A stretch of DNA of 16,831 nucleotides from Acidobacteriota bacterium (GTDB lineage: Bacteria > Acidobacteriota > Terriglobia > 20CM-2-55-15). Location of the stretch: positions 1 through 16,831 of the forward strand of contig QHXD01000001.1 in the NCBI GenBank assembly GCA_003223895.1, given 5' to 3'. The notes under the pieces are model-generated. The model was not told the DNA's origin. It was given only the letters and a program-made list of their open reading frames with translations, and ran no database searches. Positions within the stretch are counted from its first letter, which is position 1; each line of letters begins with the position of its first letter. The position numbers were made by a program, and so were the translations under genes. Positions 13,508 through 16,831 of the stretch are shown piece by piece.

Positions 13508-15575
13508 TCACCTTGGCGTGATCGCGACAACCTCGGCCATTTCCGGATGGATGATCACCGGAATGCCATTCTGCATCAAATCCTGGCCGGTTGTGATGTA
13601 GGAGTGTTCCACCTCGAGAAAATTCACTGAATAGACTGCTTTTGGATTCAATCCACGCGGCCGCACATAGTCGATGCTCGCCCGCGCCTCGGCGCCATAG
13701 ACAAAAATGAAAGACCGGTCTTCGACCGGATCATACGCTTCGATGGCATCGTTGGTAGATCTTGGCATCCCGGACGGTGCCGCGAATGAATTTATAGAGT
13801 TCCACCTCTCGCTTGACGAACGCGGTAGTTGCTCCTGACCAGCCGGTGATCCGGTTCATGAGAATGAACGGGCCGCCGAACAGGTAGCTGCGGGTGTGAT
13901 ATGTGTCGGACGGATCGTCCAGCATGTAGCGGTCGGTATAGCGGGGAGGGAAGGGATATGTTGCCCCGTAGACGCCCTGGCGGGTCGTCAGGGCGTTGTC
14001 ACTATCATTGATGATAGAGGTGGCGTATTGCTGAATCATGTGGAACGTTTGCATGTTGCCTCCGTCCTCACAGTTTTCCCATAGAACACCCGGCGTCGCC
14101 TTCTGCACTTCGCGCAAGATTTCATCGAGGCCGTCGACCGCGTTGGAGTAGTTGCTGTCTCCCGCGGCGTGCGTGTGCGCGGTGGACTCACAGAATTTCA
14201 CCATGTTCTCGCCGTCCTGAGTGACCCAGTCAACGCCATAGTCACGAATGATTCTGGTCAATTCAGAGATGATCCATTCGCGCGCCGGCTTGTGGCTGGG
14301 ACAAAGCGCGGTCGCTCCGAAATAAGGCCTCAGCCGCTTGGGGTCGGCTGCCTCCCAATCCGGATGCTCTGTCATCACGGGCGAATGGGGGTCGGCTTCC
14401 AGGAAGGCGATGTGCAACCCGAACTTCATCCCGAGCGAATGGACATAGTTCGAAAGCGGTTTAATGCCGTTCGGAAATTTGTAAGGATCGGGATACCAAT
14501 CGCCGATACTGCGGGCCCATCCGAGATCCAGCGTGAACACTTCGGCGCCGGCTTCAGCGGCGCGCGCAGCTGCGGTCATGGCTACGTTTTCGTCGATGCG
14601 CTGCTCGTATCCCCACGTATCGAACATCACGTAAGGAAACCTGTCCGGATCGGGCATGGGAAACGCAAGAACCGTATCGGCGAATCGCTGCGTGCGGTAG
14701 CCGGCCTCGTCCCAATCACCTTGAAACACACCAATGAAAGCATCAGGCACGCGGAATACGTCGCCGGGATCGACGCGATGGTTGAGATTCATAATCTCTG
14801 CATCCAATTTCAGGATGCCTCGATCGCGCACGTGCTCGGCATCTGCGAGTGCCCGCCCGTTGAATTCCCACGCAGCAATCAATCCGTTGTCGCGGTTGTC
14901 GCGCAAGGCGCGCCAGGCGGTGTCATCCGCGTAGGCTCCGGTTAACATTTCTGCACGGCCGTTCTCTTCGGACAAATCGGTTTCATGAGGTTCGAAGTTT
15001 GCTGTTCCAGCCCACTTCCATTGACCGACAAAGAAATCGCGGAATGTCTGACCCGCGTCTTGAAAGTTCCACCGCAACATGTCCGCATGCGTCACGAAAC
15101 CGGGTTCGGAAGCAGTGTTCGTGTAAGTGGTGCGATACCTGAGAAAAGGCTGGGCCGTATAGATCTCCGCTTCGAACTGAATTTCGCCGGCTGCGCCTTC
15201 CGCCGTCAGACCAATGGAGAATCTCACGCCGCGCGCCGGCGAACTGATGTCCTCGAATGAATAGGAAGAAAGCCTGTATGCGGTATTTTCATCGAATGCA
15301 AAGTCGCCGGCGGTAAGGTTTACCGGTGAGCTTGGGTCGGCGTCGGAAACGCGCCACACTTTGCGGTGCGCGGCGTCGTATAGCCAGCGGTAACGGAATC
15401 GGCCGTCAGGAGCCAGTTGAAATGCTGCCTGAAGGAGGCGGTTGCCGATAACCCACGTCTGCTCGCGGGAGCGATACTCGCTGTAGACGTCGTCCACTCC
15501 TCTCGAAGGCATGACGGCGAAGACGGCCAGCAGCGCGACGGTGATTAACCGGGTTGCGATTTTCCGGCAATCCAT
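13508..15575 (-). pseudogene. GH36 alpha-galactosidase (melibiase), exported, with a frameshift near the C terminus
   Basis: ATG 15575 follows GGAG by 9 bases and starts a signal peptide (MDCRKIATRLITVALLAVFA). Residues to about 300 form the N-terminal beta-supersandwich of GH36. The (beta/alpha)8 barrel has FTLDLGW, GDWYPDPYKFPNG and LGMKFGLHIAF. The likely nucleophile is D454 in GVDWVTQDGENM; ENCEDGGNMQTF and NDSDNALTTRQG follow, supplying the probable acid/base Asp (524 or 526). The first frame ends RGTVRDAKIYQ then RCHRSV-stop at 13731. The C-terminal sheet domain continues in another frame (NDAIEAYDPVEDRSFIFVYG to ITPR, stop 13508). The switch lies between about 13768 and 13750. All catalytic residues precede it. 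Total length of about 690 residues is normal for the family. It may be a decayed gene or a sequence error; substrate is presumed alpha-galactosides. Confidence 0.85.
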
Positions 15576-15638
15576 CGTGAATGACTCCACGAACGTTAGT
15601 ACGCTCGGTCGGGTTTCAAGGTTTCAACCGGCAGGTGT

Positions 15639-15715
15639 ACTGTAGCGGCGGTCTATGACCGCCGGCATTTCGTTGATTCCGGGAAAAACCGGCGCTCATA
15701 GAGCGCCGCCACAGT
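15639..15715. repeat. Nested palindromic intergenic repeat (CTGTAGCGGCG family)
   Basis: ACTGTAGCGGCGG at 15639 faces CCGCCACAGT ending at 15715. The left arm contains GGCGGTC-TAT-GACCGCC and the right arm GGCGCTC-TAT-GAGCGCC, so each arm is itself a perfect hairpin although the stem bases differ by a paired change. The same family forms the outer ends of the composite palindrome at 5933-6226. It fills most of the 160-base gap between the transporter and GH36 genes and may attenuate read-through. Confidence 0.8.
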
Positions 15716-15735
15716 AAGAGAGTCTGGCTGCTGAA

Positions 15736-16831
15736 TTATTGGGAATCCAGATGCCCAGTCCGGTCTCTTAGGAACATCACGCAGATCAAGCTCACAAGCG
15801 CGGTGAGAGCCACGTACGTCGCTATTGCCATCGAGGTGCCGTACGTCCGATAGAGCCACACCGCGATGAGGGGCGCCGGGCCTCCTGCGGTAATCGACGC
15901 AAGCTGGTATCCGAGCGACGCACCGCTGTAGCGCCGCGAGCCGGCAAAGCTTTCCGAGATGAAAGCCGCTTGTGGACCGTATTGCAGATCGTGAAGCGGA
16001 AGAGCCAGGGCGATCGCGAGAAAAACCAGGAAAAGGTTTTTTGTGTCGAGGAGTGAGAAGTAAGCGAACGGGAACACCATCATCACGAAGCATCCGATCG
16101 CTGTGATCTTGCGCCGCCCGAAAATGTCGGAGAGATGACCGAACAGGGGGATAGTTCCCAGGGAAATCAGCGACTGAATCATCACGAAGTTCAACACCAT
16201 CGTCCGGCCGAGCCCCAATACCGTGGTGGCGTAGGTCAACACGTAGGTCGTGAAGAGATAGAAAGGCGTCTGCTGGCCCGTCCGCAAGAGCGCGGTCAGG
16301 ATCACCGCCCGCTTGTCGCGCCGCAGCACTTCCATGACGCGTTTCCAGAATTCCGACGCGTATGTAGAGCCCGATGAAAATCAGGATGAAACTGAGAAGG
16401 AACGGAACTCGCCAGCCCCAGTCGAGGAATTGTTCGTTTGTGGTCCAGACGCTCATGAGCGCAAGCGCGCCGTTGGCCAGTACCATTCCTGCAGGCGCTC
16501 CGAATTGAGCCCAGCTTGTGGAGAAGCCGCGTCGCTTTGGATCCGTCCACTCACCCGCGAGAAGGACTGAGCCTCCCCACTCTCCGCCCACACCGATGCC
16601 TTGCAAGACGCGCGCGAACGTCAGCAGTACCGCTCCCCATATGCCGATCGAGTTGTAATCGGGAATGAAGCCGATGGCCATCGTCGCGACGCCCATGAGC
16701 ACCAGCGTGGCGATTAACGAGGCTTTGCGGCCGATCCGGTCGCCAAAATGGCCGAAGATCACAGCCCCGACAGGCCTGGCTGCAAAGCCGACAAAATAAG
16801 TCGAGAACGCCAGCAGTGTGCCGACAAACGG
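15736..16831 (-). pseudogene. MHS-family MFS transporter (metabolite:H+ symporter), frameshifted and cut by the window edge
   Basis: The first frame, open to the window end, reads PFVGTLLAFSTYFVGFAARP, then FGHFGDRIGRKASL, the family signature, and FARVLQGIGVGGEWGGSVLL. These are typical of the ProP/ShiA/KgtP group that co-transports protons with organic acids, betaines or similar solutes. This frame is good to RVGILET (16340) and then becomes nonsense. The second half resumes in another frame as EFWKRV-MEVLRRDKRAVILT, and runs through TGQQTPFYLFTTYVLTY and a second FGHLSDIFGRRK signature to the stop at 15736. About 12 transmembrane helices are expected for the intact protein; the first is off the window. 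The join lies at 16330-16355. Substrate cannot be inferred; a sugar is not typical of this subfamily, so the link to the GH36 neighbour is weak. Confidence 0.88.

Noticed and set aside
13731..13768. Programmed ribosomal frameshifting in the GH36 gene
   Set aside because: There is no slippery heptamer, internal Shine-Dalgarno sequence or stop-codon context typical of programmed shifts, and the family is normally encoded in one frame.
14169..14945. Plus-strand open frame (258 codons) opposite the GH36 gene
   Set aside because: It is antisense to the conserved catalytic barrel, and its translation shows no family features.
15576..16831. Transporter and GH36 as a dedicated alpha-galactoside uptake and breakdown operon
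   Set aside because: The permease belongs to the MHS group, which normally carries organic acids and betaines, and a repeat element separates the genes. Co-function is not supported.

Overview
The window looks like chromosomal DNA from a Gram-negative soil-type bacterium, most likely an Acidobacteriota member. The pointers are Oar-type TonB-dependent receptors with an N-terminal carboxypeptidase-regulatory-like domain, a diheme reaction-centre-type cytochrome c fused to a LolA-like domain, a DUF6152 protein next to tandem paralogous secreted proteins of unknown function, a LytS/LytTR two-component pair, and many palindromic intergenic repeats. This assignment is by family resemblance, not by a marker gene. 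I saw no rRNA, tRNA or CRISPR array.

Layout. 1-350 (-) is the 5' part of an Oar-like receptor gene, truncated by the window edge. It diverges from an intact Oar-like receptor (778-3378, +), which is bracketed by two inverted, closely similar copies of a ~215-bp palindromic repeat (438-655 and 3448-3660). A second receptor of a different, siderophore/cobalamin-like type follows (3766-5928, +). Convergent to it is a translationally coupled pair: LytS-type histidine kinase (7021-8913, -) and LytTR response regulator (6233-7024, -). The whole gap between the convergent genes is one long composite palindrome. Divergent from the kinase is the cytochrome c gene (9091-10320, +), ending at another nested palindrome. 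A three-gene minus-strand operon (12745 down to 10422) encodes two paralogous exported proteins and a DUF6152 protein, led by a good sigma70-type promoter with an inverted repeat at its expected start site. Divergent from it is a small outer-membrane beta-barrel protein (12937-13503, +). The right end holds two minus-strand genes, a GH36 alpha-galactosidase (13508-15575) and an MHS-family MFS transporter (15736 to beyond 16831). Each is interrupted by a single frameshift in the same direction.

How it fits together. The theme is cell-envelope exchange with the environment: three TonB-linked outer-membrane proteins, one small barrel, exported proteins of unknown function, a periplasmic-type cytochrome, a secreted glycosidase and a permease. 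The least ordinary signal is the set of intergenic palindromes. At least four unrelated sequence families share one architecture, an imperfect long inverted repeat whose two arms each contain their own perfect or near-perfect small hairpin. In two places one family is nested inside another. They lie at gene ends or between transcription units.
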